NCBI GenBank assembly: GCA_017302015.1
Contig: JAFLEE010000016.1
Location: forward strand, 14,271 to 78,270
Origin: Spirochaetota bacterium
GTDB lineage: Bacteria; Spirochaetota; UBA12135; COTS27; JAFLEE01
Direction: 5' to 3'
DNA length: 64,000 nucleotides
In this document: piece by piece, positions 15,511-23,678 of the stretch
How the letters are laid out: each line of letters starts with the position of its first letter
Numbering within the stretch: position 1 is the stretch's first letter
Translations under genes and position numbers: made by a program
The notes under the pieces: generated by a model
Told to the model about the DNA's origin: nothing
What the model saw: the letters and a program-made list of their open reading frames with translations, nothing else
Database searches by the model: none

Positions 15511-18462
15511 TTAATCGGCCACGGGGAGGAGTTGGATCCCGTCGAAGCAGATCTTGCCGCGCGCCCCCGCGCCCACCAGGAGCACCGCCGAATAGCCCGT
15601 GGCGACCTCGCCCGCGGTGAAGGTTTCTTCGAGGCGGGTCCACGCGCCTTCCGCCGGGGTTTTCGCCCCGGGGAGGAGATCCAGCTGGGCCATGGATTTT
15701 GTCCAGCCGGTGTCGACGATGCGCAGCATCCATTTCCCCGCGAAGCCCTCGGGCTTCACCCAACCCGAAAATCGGTAGCGCTTCCCCGGGGTGAGTTTGA
15801 GCCCGTCCTGCTTGAAGGTCATTTCCTTTGGGCCCCCGCCGATCGAAAGGCATCGGGCCCCGATCTTTCCGCCCGTCTCCTCGAGGTTGAAATCTTCCTC
15901 GGCCACCGCCGCGCCGAGCAGGCGCCAATGGGCCGGGAGCCCGGCGCCGCTCTCCAGGCCGCCATTTCGGATCAGGTTCCCTTCATCGAACGCGGCGAGG
16001 GCCTGGGCGTCTTCCTTGCCTGTTTTTTTCCGTTCGGATTTCACGAGGATCAAGCGGTCCAGGGAGACGGCGTTTTCCCGGGTGGAACCGGCGACATAGG
16101 CGGGGCCGCAGGCCTTGAGGGAGGCGTAACAGGTCCAAAGTTGGCCGGGGTCGCTGGGGTCGCAGGCCCCATCGATGGGTTGCTGGATGAACCAGGTCCA
16201 ATGCACCCAGACGACGGTGCCCGGGGACACGGTCGTGAGGCCGATCTTGTAGAGGTGGAACTTCTCGTCTTTGGGAAGGCTCGCGGGATCGAGGGCGCGG
16301 CTTAGGCCGAAGGTCTTCGTTTCCGTATTGTAGAGGCCAAACGCGAGGGTTTTTTGGTGGCTGGCGGGGTCGCCGGATAGCACCAGCGCCTTTCCGCCGG
16401 CCGCGTCCGTATCGGCCTGGAGGAGGGCCCGGCCCTGGCGGAGTTGGTGCCAGGTCACGTCGAACACCCGATCCCGGGGGAGCTCCTTGAACGGAGCGGG
16501 AAGGGGGAGCCCTTCGCCCACGGCCGAGTTCATGCGGACCTGCTCCTGGACCATGGCCTGGAATTCCGGGGAGTACGCGGCGGCCGACCAGGCCAGCCAA
16601 TCATTCGTGTTCCGGGCGAGGATCGCGGAGCGCTCCCACGGCATCGAGGCGCCCGGCGGGAGTTTGGCGGAGAACTCATTCCAGAATTGGAGGAGGGATT
16701 CGTCGAAGGGCAGCCGTTCGCGCCGGATCCGTAGGGTGGCGGCCCGATCGCCCTCGGATTCTTTCAGCGCCTGGTCGAGCAATCGGTTCGCCTCGCGATA
16801 GAAAGCGAGGTTCAGGTAGCGGCGTTCCGAGGGAAGGGAATACTGGGCTTTCCCCGGGCGGATGCTTACGGCCTTGTCGCCATCGGTGTCGAGCGTCGCC
16901 TTCTCCAGGAAGTCCCAGAACCGGTAGAGGGTCGCGGCGGCCGAGCCGTAATAACCCTCGCAGAAGCACCTGACGAGGGGCTCGAGGGGGAGGGAGGGAT
17001 CCTGCATGAGTTTGTAGAAGACCCAGATCTTCAGGGCGTAGAGGCTCTGGATATCCTTGTCTCCCGTGGCGGGCCTCGTATAGTCCTCGCACTCGGCGAA
17101 CAGGATCTTCACCCGGTTCTCGAGGAAAAGTAGGAGGTCGGCGCGGACGACGGCCAAATGGGAATAGGGGGTCGTCTGCTCGAACATCTTCCAATAATCC
17201 CAGACGGCCAGGTTCTTGGAGAGGCGGCTCCATCCGGTCAAAAGCTCGTAGGAGTACCGGTTGACGGGGTGGGCCAAAGGCCGGAAGAGGTCGCTCGTGG
17301 TGTAGAAATCCGCGTAGCGGATGACCACATTGTCGCGGGGCCGGATGGTTTTCGGGGGGATCTCGCTGCACTCGTAGGCGAAGGTCTGGAGGAGCACGTC
17401 GGGGTAGGGCCCCTCGATCCCCGCGGCGATCTCGTTGATGAAGTCCACCATGAGGCCGGCGGCGGAGCCCTCGCGCTTCGTGATCCTCTGGCATTCGGGG
17501 CAGAGGCAGATATGGTCGGGGGATCCGTCGTTCTGGTCGAGCACGTACACCCTCGGGAAGGGCGCGCCGGTCTTCGCGCACGACGCGCGGTCCGCGGCGA
17601 TATGGGCCTTCAGTTTTTTCAGGATGAGATCCCGGAGTTCGGGGCGGGAGAGGCAGAGTTGCCAACCCAGGTTCTGCGTGATGCCCTTTCCTTCCCGTTT
17701 CCCGTCCGGGCCCATGGAGAAGTACTCCGGGTGGGCGTCGAAATACTCCTTCGGGGGGATATAATTACCGAAGGTATGCACCGCGGTGGGCGAGCCGTAG
17801 CGCTCCGCGAACCCGTATTTCGGGTCGGCGGGCGCGAGGCCGTTGCCCTTATTGCGCAGGCTGAAGACCAGGGTGCGCTCATTCTGGTTCGAGGTCGGCT
17901 TCTGGCGGTACCAGGCCGTGGCGATATAGCGCGTGGAGAACGCGGGGCGGGCGCGCCCCTCCTTCGGGGCGACGGCGAGATCGGGGCGGCGGGGCACGAA
18001 CTCGGTCTCGGCATCGAGCCAGCGCACCCCCCCTTCGCGCTCGAGGAATTCATACACGGCGTAGAGCGTGCCGCGCGGCCTGCCCCCGGCGAGGAAAAGG
18101 GTTTTCCCTGAAATCTTCATGCTCCATTCTTCTGGAGCGTAGGTGCGGGCATCGATACCGTTCTTGAGGGCCAGGGACGTGGGGCCGACCTGGATGGAAG
18201 CGGCCGCGGGCGACTCGGTGGCGATGGGAAATGGGGCCCTCGTGATTTGGCGCAGGTACTTTGCGAGTTCCTCCGCAGCGAAACTTTCGCTGGGGCTGGC
18301 GTTCGAGGCGACGCTGACGACGTAGTCGCTGGCCCCCTTTTGGGCCAGGGGAAGAAGATTGGCGGCGAATAGGACGTTCAGAAACGGGACGAAAAGGATC
18401 GTAAGTTTGGACACTGAAGCCTCCATCAAGCGCGCCCGTGTGCGCCGTGCTCGGCGTTTCAT
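15511..18462 (-). CDS. Exported DUF4838 protein with C-terminal carbohydrate-binding module
   Basis: A 983-residue protein. A basic N-terminus and hydrophobic stretch (LTILFVPFLNVLFAANLL) mark export. Residues about 45-170 look like the N-terminal domain shared by GH67/GH20-type enzymes (FAAEELAKYLRQITRAPFPI, then LAGGRPRGTLYAVYEFLEREGGVRWL). A DUF4838 TIM-barrel region follows (CLCPECQRITKREG near 320). The last 160 residues (NLIRNGGLESGAGLPAHW onward) resemble a CBM4/9-type jelly roll. The family is common in PVC bacteria and is assumed to act on polysaccharide, possibly uronate side chains, without biochemical proof. A TATCCT box lies 8 nt before this start, so a leaderless mRNA is possible; an ATG 12 codons downstream is an alternative. 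Confidence 0.75.
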   Translation of the reverse strand: MKRRARRTRARLMEASVSKLTILFVPFLNVLFAANLLPLAQKGASDYVVSVASNASPSESFAAEELAKYLRQITRAPFPIATESPAAASIQVGPTSLALKNGIDARTYAPEEWSMKISGKTLFLAGGRPRGTLYAVYEFLEREGGVRWLDAETEFVPRRPDLAVAPKEGRARPAFSTRYIATAWYRQKPTSNQNERTLVFSLRNKGNGLAPADPKYGFAERYGSPTAVHTFGNYIPPKEYFDAHPEYFSMGPDGKREGKGITQNLGWQLCLSRPELRDLILKKLKAHIAADRASCAKTGAPFPRVYVLDQNDGSPDHICLCPECQRITKREGSAAGLMVDFINEIAAGIEGPYPDVLLQTFAYECSEIPPKTIRPRDNVVIRYADFYTTSDLFRPLAHPVNRYSYELLTGWSRLSKNLAVWDYWKMFEQTTPYSHLAVVRADLLLFLENRVKILFAECEDYTRPATGDKDIQSLYALKIWVFYKLMQDPSLPLEPLVRCFCEGYYGSAAATLYRFWDFLEKATLDTDGDKAVSIRPGKAQYSLPSERRYLNLAFYREANRLLDQALKESEGDRAATLRIRRERLPFDESLLQFWNEFSAKLPPGASMPWERSAILARNTNDWLAWSAAAYSPEFQAMVQEQVRMNSAVGEGLPLPAPFKELPRDRVFDVTWHQLRQGRALLQADTDAAGGKALVLSGDPASHQKTLAFGLYNTETKTFGLSRALDPASLPKDEKFHLYKIGLTTVSPGTVVWVHWTWFIQQPIDGACDPSDPGQLWTCYASLKACGPAYVAGSTRENAVSLDRLILVKSERKKTGKEDAQALAAFDEGNLIRNGGLESGAGLPAHWRLLGAAVAEEDFNLEETGGKIGARCLSIGGGPKEMTFKQDGLKLTPGKRYRFSGWVKPEGFAGKWMLRIVDTGWTKSMAQLDLLPGAKTPAEGAWTRLEETFTAGEVATGYSAVLLVGAGARGKICFDGIQLLPVAD

Positions 18463-18904
18463 AAACGTATAGGATAGGCCGGAAAATAGGGAAGGAACAT
18501 GGAGTTATTAGCCGCCAAGATGGGAAAAAAGGCCAAAAAAGCCACGGATGCGTCCGAGGCGTCACCCTTGGTATAAGAGCGCGCGGCGTTCCCTTGACCG
18601 AACTCTCGCCGTGCTAGGGCAGCGTCTCATCCCTTTGAGCCTTGATCCACTCCCGTGAATATTCCACCGTCTCGATCCGATATCGGCGATGCCATTGGAG
18701 CCGAAGACGATGCCAACCTATATTCCGCGGGGAATGCCTGCCTACTCCCCAAAAATCTTCCCGACAACAACCGCAATCGAGCGGGCTGCCCCCCCGAGGA
18801 GTACTGCAAGCTCCACGCGATGCGCCACCCGGGAGATCCGCGGCCGGATCCCCAGACCGGTCCGTTCGGGGCCGCCCCGATGGGCGACGGGGGGCGCGGC
18901 CTCG
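18463..18904. other. Intergenic region without a supported gene
   Basis: About 440 nt between the divergent DUF4838 and PilZ genes. A minus-strand frame ending at 18614 and two plus-strand frames are open, but none has a recognisable domain or a ribosome site, and they contradict one another. An A-rich patch lies at 18525-18540. Confidence 0.35.
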
Positions 18905-18934
18905 GTTGAGTTTTACCCCCGGAAAAGGTATGGT
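18905..18934 (+). promoter_or_regulatory. Promoter of the PilZ gene
   Basis: TTGAGT, an 18-bp spacer and TATGGT; transcription would begin about 35 nt before the ATG at 18976. Confidence 0.45.
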
Positions 18935-18975
18935 TGCCCAAGGCCCCCCGGCGAGCCGGCGGGGATGGAGGCACC

Positions 18976-19716
18976 ATGGGTGACGCGGCAAGCCAGAGCA
19001 AAGTCGTCTATCTCTCCTTCGGCCTCCACGATGGGGAGGATGTGGCCGCGGCGATCCCCTACCAAGTCCACCTTGTGGGCAGCCTGCGGGAACTCGTGCG
19101 CTATTTCCTCGAGAACACCGATACCATCGGCCTCGTCGCCGAGCTGGGCGCCGACCTCTCCCTCGCCGTACGCGCCGTCGATATTGCCCATCGGCTCAAT
19201 CCGCAGATCCCCGTGGTCTGCCTGGGCGATGCGGCCTCCTTCAACCGCATCGGAAGGCCCAAGAGCGGGGCCCAGCCCGTGCACGCCGCGGACCTCAAGG
19301 CCCTCCTCTCCATCCTCAAGCCGAAGGCGACGCACCGGAAATTCTGCCGCCTCGAGTGGCCCTTGCCGGTCTATTATTCCCGGGCCTTCAACATGGCGGG
19401 CTCCCAGGGCGGCAAGCTCGTCAATCTCTCCATCGGCGGCGCCGCCGTGTACACGCCCGGGCCCAGCGGGTTCAAACTCGGCGACGCGGCCTTCCTGAAG
19501 ATCCTCTTCGAAAGTTTCGCCTTCTTCGTCGAGTGCCGGGTGGCGCGCGCCGAACTCCCCGGCCATGCCTACGGGTTCGCGGTGGAGTTCCAGAAGATCT
19601 CCCCGGCCACCCGCGGCGCGATCCAGGATATCCTGGGGGATAAGCTCGTGCAGGTGCTTTTCGATGATTTCGAGATCGCGGAACCGGCGTCGCGCACGCG
19701 GGCTCCGCGGCGGTAG
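18976..19716 (+). CDS. PilZ-domain protein with a receiver-like N-terminus
   Basis: A 246-residue cytosolic protein. Residues about 8-110 have the alternating beta/alpha pattern of a response-regulator receiver (VVYLSFG, LVAELGADLSLAV, IPVVCLGDA) but lack the paired acidic residues and the phospho-accepting Asp, so it is a degenerate or pseudo-receiver. The C-terminal PilZ domain keeps both cyclic-di-GMP motifs: RKFCR (Arg121, Arg125) and NLSIGG from Asn150. It should therefore bind cyclic-di-GMP and report it to an unknown partner. Start supported by GGAG upstream. No motility or exopolysaccharide genes are next to it. Confidence 0.8.
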   Translation: MGDAASQSKVVYLSFGLHDGEDVAAAIPYQVHLVGSLRELVRYFLENTDTIGLVAELGADLSLAVRAVDIAHRLNPQIPVVCLGDAASFNRIGRPKSGAQPVHAADLKALLSILKPKATHRKFCRLEWPLPVYYSRAFNMAGSQGGKLVNLSIGGAAVYTPGPSGFKLGDAAFLKILFESFAFFVECRVARAELPGHAYGFAVEFQKISPATRGAIQDILGDKLVQVLFDDFEIAEPASRTRAPRR

Positions 19717-19768
19717 CCGGAAGGCGGCCTTCCGGCGCCACGGGCCGTCAAACTCGGCGGGTTTATTT

Positions 19769-22700
19769 TTATTCCCCGAAGCGTAGCGCCATCCCCGCTC
19801 GGAAACGCTGGCCGGGAGCGAGGGTCGTCCTCCCATAGATCGGCTCGTAGGACGGCACGGGCGCACCCTTGGAATCCCAAATAACGAGGGCGTAGAGCGC
19901 GTCGGGATTTTCGGGGGCGGCGACGAGTTCTGCGGGCAGCCAAGGGGCCCGGAATCGGGCGAGGCCCCCCTCGATGGGGACGAGGGCGTCCATCTTGTAG
20001 GCCCCGTCGAGGATCGGATCGAGCTTGGGGGCGGCGCGGTAGAGCCTTGCCTGGAAGTTCCGCGCTTCGGTGAGGAGCCCTTGGCCAGCGTTCATCACGG
20101 CGCTCCCGCCGCGGGAATCCCGGAGGGCGAGGGGCGCCAGCAGGTTATGGTAGCGGAAGGAGAACACGAGGACCCGCGCGGTGGCGTTGCTGATTTCGGT
20201 GCTGAACGAGAGCGCCCCGCTGCGCCCTTGGATGCGGAATGTTTTAAAAAGAACGGCGCCCTCCATCCCCGAACCGTCGAGGGCGCGTATGGCCTGGCGC
20301 AAGCGGATCGTGAGTGCGCCCCCTTCGATTTCCGCGCTTTCGACCTCGTAGGGCGACTTCACGAGCCCGGCCGTCTTGTGCGGCCACCAAAACCCATCCA
20401 CCGCCAGCCCGAGGGAGGGGTCTTCATGGACCCATTCGGCTCCGGCATGCTTCCACTGGAAGATGCGGCCCCCCCCGATCGGGTCGAGGGCGATGCGGTC
20501 GGCGTCATTTTCGATCAGGAGATAGGGGCGTGCGGCGCCTTCCGTGGAGACCTTCACGGCGAGCCCGCCTTGGCGCAGGGGCGCCACGCGCGCGGCGAGG
20601 TCGAGAGATTGTTTCTCCTCGATCCAGGAGGCGAGCAAATTCCCGGATCCGAAGAATTTCCCCTCCAGGGCGGCGCGCGCCCCCTTGGGCACGGTCAGGA
20701 GCGTGGTGGGGAAGCCCCAGCATCCGCGCAGCGCGAGGAGTTGCGGGAGGCTCTCGCAGTCGAAGAAGGTATTGCGCGCCGGATTGCCCGGGGCGTTCTT
20801 GCGCATGTTCAGCCAACTATTCTCGGCGAGGAGCACCGCCGCCGGGGCGAGGTTCACCACCACGGGGAGGCCGCCATCCTCGCTCCCGAAGCGACAGCGA
20901 TCGATGAGGAGTTGGGCGGCGTTATTGAACCAGCGCAAGTCGGCGGACTTCGTGTCGGTGTCGTCCTTGCCCCCGCTCTTGTCGTGCCGGGTGGTCTGGG
21001 GAACGCCGCAGAGGGATTTCAGGTGCAATCGGCCGCGGTTCTCGACGACCCCCGCGGCGCCCATATCGGGGTCGGTGGTCACCCAGCAATGCTCCACGAG
21101 GGCCGAGGGAAAATTATGCCAAAGGGCGCGGGCATACTCGAAGGTGCAGTCGCTCACCCGGACTTGGGCCGCCCCCGGCTCCCCCGGATTCCCATTCCCG
21201 AGTTCGAGGCGCAGGGCGAAGTCGGACACCTCGTTGAAGGTGCAGGAATCGATGAGCACCTTCGGGGATTGGCCCGCGGCGGCCCGCACGAGGAGCGCCT
21301 GCTCGCATTTCACGAAATGGAGGTTTTGGAGGAGGACCCCTTTCGGCTCGGTCGCCGTGAACACGGGGCCCTTTCGGCCCTTCGGGACGGTGATGCCAAC
21401 GTAGCCAGAACCCCGCAAAGCGACCCGAGGAGGCAGCACGATGCCTTCATCCAGGCGGTAGATGCCATTGGGGATGACGAGTTCAACCTGCTCGTCGGAC
21501 TTGGAGGCCTCTTGGAGGGCGGCGCGGAAGGCTGCGGTGTCATCCGCGCTCCCATCGCCCCGGGGGCCGAAATTCCCCAGGAAGAGGCTGCGCGTGGTGG
21601 CAAGGCGGAGCTCCCGCAGCGTGGCCGGTTGCACGCCGAAATCGAAGCGCGCGGCGATCTGGGGAGGGAGGGGCGGAGAGGCGAAGGGGGCGAGGACCCC
21701 CGGGGTGGAAGGCCGGAACCCCGCGTTCCCTTCTTCCAAGGAAAAAGAGAACCACTGGGCGTCGGCGTTGGAGAAATAATCCGCGGGAAACTCGCGGCCG
21801 AGCCCCGCCAAGGCGCAGGGTCTTCCGCTGGTTTCGCGGCAGCCCCGCAGGGCGACTTGGTTGGGGATCTCCACGAGATCGAAGAGCGCCCGGGCCTTCC
21901 CCGCGTTCCCCTGGAAGGCGCAATCCTCGGCGAAGATCGAGGGTTTTACGTCCCGATTCCATTTGGCCTCGTTGCGCACCACGGTCCACCCCGAGGCGGA
22001 ATCGGTGCGGAGGGTGACCTTGCGAAGGTCCAGGCTCGCGTTGCCGTAGGACCTCGTGCGGCGCGGGTCGAGGGTGATCCACCAGGCATTTTTCGTCGGA
22101 TCGTCGTGGGCGAGTCCCTCCACGTTCTCCAGGAGGAGCGTACCGCCCACGAGGATCACCGGCCCTTCCATGCCCGGGCGCGTTTCGATGACGCAATCGT
22201 CCATGAGGGCCCAGTCGGCCCAGGAGGACAGCGCTTGGGCGCAGGCCTCGAATCGGCAGCGGCCCACATGCATCAGGGTCGAGACGTAGGAGGCGATGGT
22301 CCACTGGGTTTCGTCCAGGGGGGTCAGGATGGGCAGCCCTTCGGCGTTGGTGGCGATCTTGTAGGGCTCCATGATATCGGCGCCCCAATCGACCTTGCGG
22401 ACGGGGTCGAGGCGCACGCGGAGTTGGTCGTCGATGGCCGCGGCGGCGCTGCCGCGGAAGACGCAATCGCGGATTGTGAGGTGGGCTTTGTCGCGGTTCT
22501 TGGACCAGATCTTGAGTTGGCGGTTCCCGCCGATGAACGTGAGGCCCTCGACCAGGTTGCGGTAGGCGAGGCGGAAATAGAAGAGATCGCACGCGGGGTT
22601 CGTCTGGCGGATCACGGCGCCCTCGCCGCGGAGGTTGATGAAGGAACCCCCGTTCTCCCGCCCGCCGCAGGGCGGAACGAGGAGCGTGCGGGAAACCCGG

Positions 22701-23656
22701 TACTCGCCCATCGGGAAAAAAACTTCCGGGGCCGCGACATGCCCCCGGTAGAATCCTTGGTAGCGGGCCGAGCCCGCCTCGAGGAGGCAGCGCTGGATGG
22801 CGTCGGTATCGTCGGTCTTGCCATCGCCCTTGGCTCCGAAATCCTTGACGGAGAGGGGCCCGCTTCGGCGCACTGCGGGAGCCGGCGCGACGGGCTTCCC
22901 CATCCCCAGGGCCGCCTTTCCGCCTTCGAGGATGAAATGAGAGGCGATGTCCCGGGATGAAAGGCTCTTCCCCCGGAGGACGAAGGTGTCGAGGAGCACA
23001 TCCGATTCCTTGTCTTCTCCGGCGGAGAAGGCGGGGAAGAGGTAGCATTGCCCGGTGAACGCCTCGCTAAGCAAGGCGAGGGAGGCGGCCGGAATCTCCG
23101 TTTGCTGCGCGAGGACCCCGTTCAAGGAGAGGGAAAGCCCCGAGGCGCTCCAGCAGAAATCGATCTTGTGCCAGGTTCCCTCGACCACCGCGTTGGCGGG
23201 GATGCGCGCTTCGACGTCGTTGGTGGCGGTTTCATTCACGAGGTGCCATTGCCCCGTGAGGCTATTGTCCGCGGCGCCGCGGAAAAGGCTCAGCACCGCG
23301 AAATGTTTTTTTTGGGTAGCGCCCTGGGCATAGACGTGGAAGAGCCGCAGGCGCTTCCCGGGCACGCTTTTTTGGAGCCGGAACCAGAATGAGGCGGCGC
23401 CCTCCCGAAGGGAGAGGTTCCCCGCGAGGGCATAGATCGGTCCCATCTCCGCCGTTTTCTGGAGGGCCCACGGGCTCTCGTGGCCTTCCCCGAATCGCGC
23501 CGCGATGGGGAGCGTGCGGTTCGACGGGGAACCCAGGGCGAACTGGGTCCCGAGGCTCTGGTCATCGAAAGAGAGGGAAAAATTGGTTTGACCGTACAGG
23601 GAAACGGCGAATAGGGCGCAAAGGCCGCTGAGCGCGGTGGCGCGGATGGTATTCAA
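19769..23656 (-). CDS. Very large exported protein with two pectate-lyase-type beta-helix domains
   Basis: A 1295-residue protein starting at TTG 23656, 7 nt after GGGAGG and 22 nt after the upstream gene. A signal peptide (ALSGLCALFAVSLYGQT) is followed by a LamG/concanavalin-like domain (about 25-220). Two right-handed beta-helix domains of the pectate_lyase_3 type then start at VKDFGAKGDGKTDDTDAI (about 270) and NFGPRGDGSADDTAAF (about 700). The C-terminal 220 residues form a separate beta-rich domain (RLYRAAPKLDPILDGAYKM). Such modules occur in polygalacturonases, pectin lyases and phage-type depolymerases. It is co-transcribed with the GH20-like gene and probably attacks a uronate-rich polysaccharide; catalytic residues cannot be assigned by eye. 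Confidence 0.78.
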   Translation of the reverse strand: MNTIRATALSGLCALFAVSLYGQTNFSLSFDDQSLGTQFALGSPSNRTLPIAARFGEGHESPWALQKTAEMGPIYALAGNLSLREGAASFWFRLQKSVPGKRLRLFHVYAQGATQKKHFAVLSLFRGAADNSLTGQWHLVNETATNDVEARIPANAVVEGTWHKIDFCWSASGLSLSLNGVLAQQTEIPAASLALLSEAFTGQCYLFPAFSAGEDKESDVLLDTFVLRGKSLSSRDIASHFILEGGKAALGMGKPVAPAPAVRRSGPLSVKDFGAKGDGKTDDTDAIQRCLLEAGSARYQGFYRGHVAAPEVFFPMGEYRVSRTLLVPPCGGRENGGSFINLRGEGAVIRQTNPACDLFYFRLAYRNLVEGLTFIGGNRQLKIWSKNRDKAHLTIRDCVFRGSAAAAIDDQLRVRLDPVRKVDWGADIMEPYKIATNAEGLPILTPLDETQWTIASYVSTLMHVGRCRFEACAQALSSWADWALMDDCVIETRPGMEGPVILVGGTLLLENVEGLAHDDPTKNAWWITLDPRRTRSYGNASLDLRKVTLRTDSASGWTVVRNEAKWNRDVKPSIFAEDCAFQGNAGKARALFDLVEIPNQVALRGCRETSGRPCALAGLGREFPADYFSNADAQWFSFSLEEGNAGFRPSTPGVLAPFASPPLPPQIAARFDFGVQPATLRELRLATTRSLFLGNFGPRGDGSADDTAAFRAALQEASKSDEQVELVIPNGIYRLDEGIVLPPRVALRGSGYVGITVPKGRKGPVFTATEPKGVLLQNLHFVKCEQALLVRAAAGQSPKVLIDSCTFNEVSDFALRLELGNGNPGEPGAAQVRVSDCTFEYARALWHNFPSALVEHCWVTTDPDMGAAGVVENRGRLHLKSLCGVPQTTRHDKSGGKDDTDTKSADLRWFNNAAQLLIDRCRFGSEDGGLPVVVNLAPAAVLLAENSWLNMRKNAPGNPARNTFFDCESLPQLLALRGCWGFPTTLLTVPKGARAALEGKFFGSGNLLASWIEEKQSLDLAARVAPLRQGGLAVKVSTEGAARPYLLIENDADRIALDPIGGGRIFQWKHAGAEWVHEDPSLGLAVDGFWWPHKTAGLVKSPYEVESAEIEGGALTIRLRQAIRALDGSGMEGAVLFKTFRIQGRSGALSFSTEISNATARVLVFSFRYHNLLAPLALRDSRGGSAVMNAGQGLLTEARNFQARLYRAAPKLDPILDGAYKMDALVPIEGGLARFRAPWLPAELVAAPENPDALYALVIWDSKGAPVPSYEPIYGRTTLAPGQRFRAGMALRFGE

Positions 23657-23663
23657 GAATGAT

Positions 23664-23669
23664 CCTCCC
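23664..23669 (-). promoter_or_regulatory. Ribosome-binding site that selects a TTG start
   Basis: GGGAGG on the minus strand, 7 nt before TTG at 23656. Without it the frame would be extended 48 codons into the neighbouring gene. Confidence 0.7.
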
Positions 23670-23678
23670 TCGATCTTG

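Noticed and set aside
18614-18991. Minus-strand frame that first looked like a transposase end (basic, Trp/Arg-rich)
   Set aside because: No catalytic residues, no inverted repeats, no target duplication and contradictory frames on the same DNA.
20081-22960. Open frame of 959 codons on the plus strand across the beta-helix gene
   Set aside because: Shadow of the minus-strand gene; no signal, domain or ribosome site.
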